The position numbers were made by a program, and so were the translations under genes. From contig NZ_JAGGNR010000010.1 in NCBI RefSeq assembly GCF_018614975.1, positions 124,001 to 188,000 on the forward strand: a stretch of DNA of 64,000 nucleotides, read 5' to 3'. The notes beneath the pieces were generated by a model that worked only from the letters and a program-made list of their open reading frames with translations, made no database searches and was not told the DNA's origin. The stretch's first letter is position 1. Every line of letters begins with the position of its first letter. The stretch is from Paenibacillus polymyxa (GTDB lineage Bacteria; Bacillota; Bacilli; Paenibacillales; Paenibacillaceae). Shown piece by piece: positions 63,382-64,000 of the stretch.

Positions 63382-64000
63382 ATGTCTCTCAAGCACCGTA
63401 AAACCAAAAAGGTTCATGCACGCGTACTGAGCCTGGCTGATCAAGCACGCAAAAATGGGCAACATGCCGGATATGACGCTGGTAAGGAAGAAGGATATCT
63501 GCGCGGTCGCGCCAACTATATTGTGAATTGTGCACAGGAACCGTTGCCTTTCCGGCAGCTTCACGTGCTGTATGTATCCTCGGGTAAAGGCTTCCCTTAC
63601 TCCCCGTTGGATGAGGCTATCATGGCCACGCTACAGGGTATGGTGGCTCAGGTAACCCTCACTGATCCGCGTCAACCAGTTTCTGAAATTGCGCTGCAGA
63701 CGCGTCCTGATCTTGTGCTTGTGTTGGATGGAATGGATATTCCCGTCGAGCATATCGATGCAATTCGCCAAGCGGGCATTCAGACAGCGATCTGGCTCAC
63801 GGATGACCCGTACTATACAGATATGACGCTGGGGATCGTGAAACATTTTGACCATATCTTTACGCTCGAACTGAACTGTGTGGAACTGTACCGCCAAAGC
63901 GGTTGTGCATCGGTTCACTACCTTCCTTTTGCAGCCTTCACGAATCATTACTTCCCGATTACAACCCCTTCCCCATTAAAACGAGATGTCAGCTTTATCG
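63382..64000 (+). CDS. CgeB-family glycosyltransferase (second copy), cut by window end
   Basis: 206 codons are visible, open at 64000. A basic start (LKHRKTKKVHARVL), the motif GYDAGKEEGYLRGR (residues 30-43), then VLYVSSGKGFPYSPLDEAIM, LVLVLDGMDIPVEHI and AIWLTDDPYYTD, colinear with the first copy and clearly paralogous. AAAGGAG precedes ATG by 7 bases. The missing half should hold the donor-binding domain. Confidence 0.82.
   Translation, partial: MSLKHRKTKKVHARVLSLADQARKNGQHAGYDAGKEEGYLRGRANYIVNCAQEPLPFRQLHVLYVSSGKGFPYSPLDEAIMATLQGMVAQVTLTDPRQPVSEIALQTRPDLVLVLDGMDIPVEHIDAIRQAGIQTAIWLTDDPYYTDMTLGIVKHFDHIFTLELNCVELYRQSGCASVHYLPFAAFTNHYFPITTPSPLKRDVSFI

Overview
This 64 kb window looks like chromosomal DNA of a Paenibacillus-type endospore-forming Firmicute. 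The evidence is strong AGGAGG-type ribosome binding sites with ATG/GTG/TTG starts, moderate G+C, an EcsAB transporter, YheC/YjcZ/CgeB-type sporulation proteins, a thermolysin-type neutral protease and an opine-metallophore locus. The host assignment is inferred from gene families, not from a database search.

Layout. 1-11.2 kb is housekeeping: succinate dehydrogenase iron-sulfur subunit, a Tat-exported YkuE-like phosphoesterase, a second phosphoesterase, a GNAT acetyltransferase broken by one TGA, a PHP phosphatase with a LysR regulator, CheX, an SDR, a DEAD-box helicase and ecsAB. 11.3-18.8 kb holds a YjcZ-like spore peptide, an aminotransferase, a divergent FMN-binding protein/MocR pair, an AraC regulator, phosphatidylserine decarboxylase and a YheC/D-like ATP-grasp protein. 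19.1-24.3 kb is one giant gene for a 1737-residue protein made of about 135 ten-residue repeats. After a neutral protease (24.5-26.1 kb), 26.7-33.5 kb is a six-gene glycosylation operon (four GT2-type enzymes, one sugar-nucleotidyltransferase, one GT-D enzyme). 60.7-64.0 kb is a second spore-surface-like locus with two CgeB-type glycosyltransferases. Enzymes in both loci carry basic N-terminal tails and a Gly-Tyr-x-x-Gly repeat motif, suggesting one spore-surface decoration system, possibly acting on the repeat protein.

33.7-47.0 kb is a zinc-starvation regulon. Two near-identical Zur-type boxes precede (i) cntKLM-cntABCDF plus two tandem MFS exporters, that is synthesis, export and re-uptake of a staphylopine/bacillopaline-type zincophore, and (ii) a CobW-type zinc GTPase, a zinc-independent ribosomal protein S14 and a DUF3024-like protein. 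An AraC/GH42 beta-galactosidase pair follows.

50.5-55.9 kb is an accessory zone: a decayed IS3-family element, a low-G+C module flanked by two copies of an RNA-like repeat, long perfect inverted repeats, and an ArdC-like antirestriction gene cut short into a terminator. 56.0-58.9 kb is a molybdate uptake locus (regulator, modA, modB) without modC. 59.7-60.6 kb is the wreck of an amino-acid ABC transporter operon.

The most interesting unexplained items are a structured element present twice (107-259 and 36903-37053), with 30-nt and 16-nt blocks identical and three flanking or inner stems that differ in sequence but keep pairing; a second covarying repeat pair (52496-52576 and 54398-54479); and the shared GYxxG tail motif of the glycosylation enzymes.
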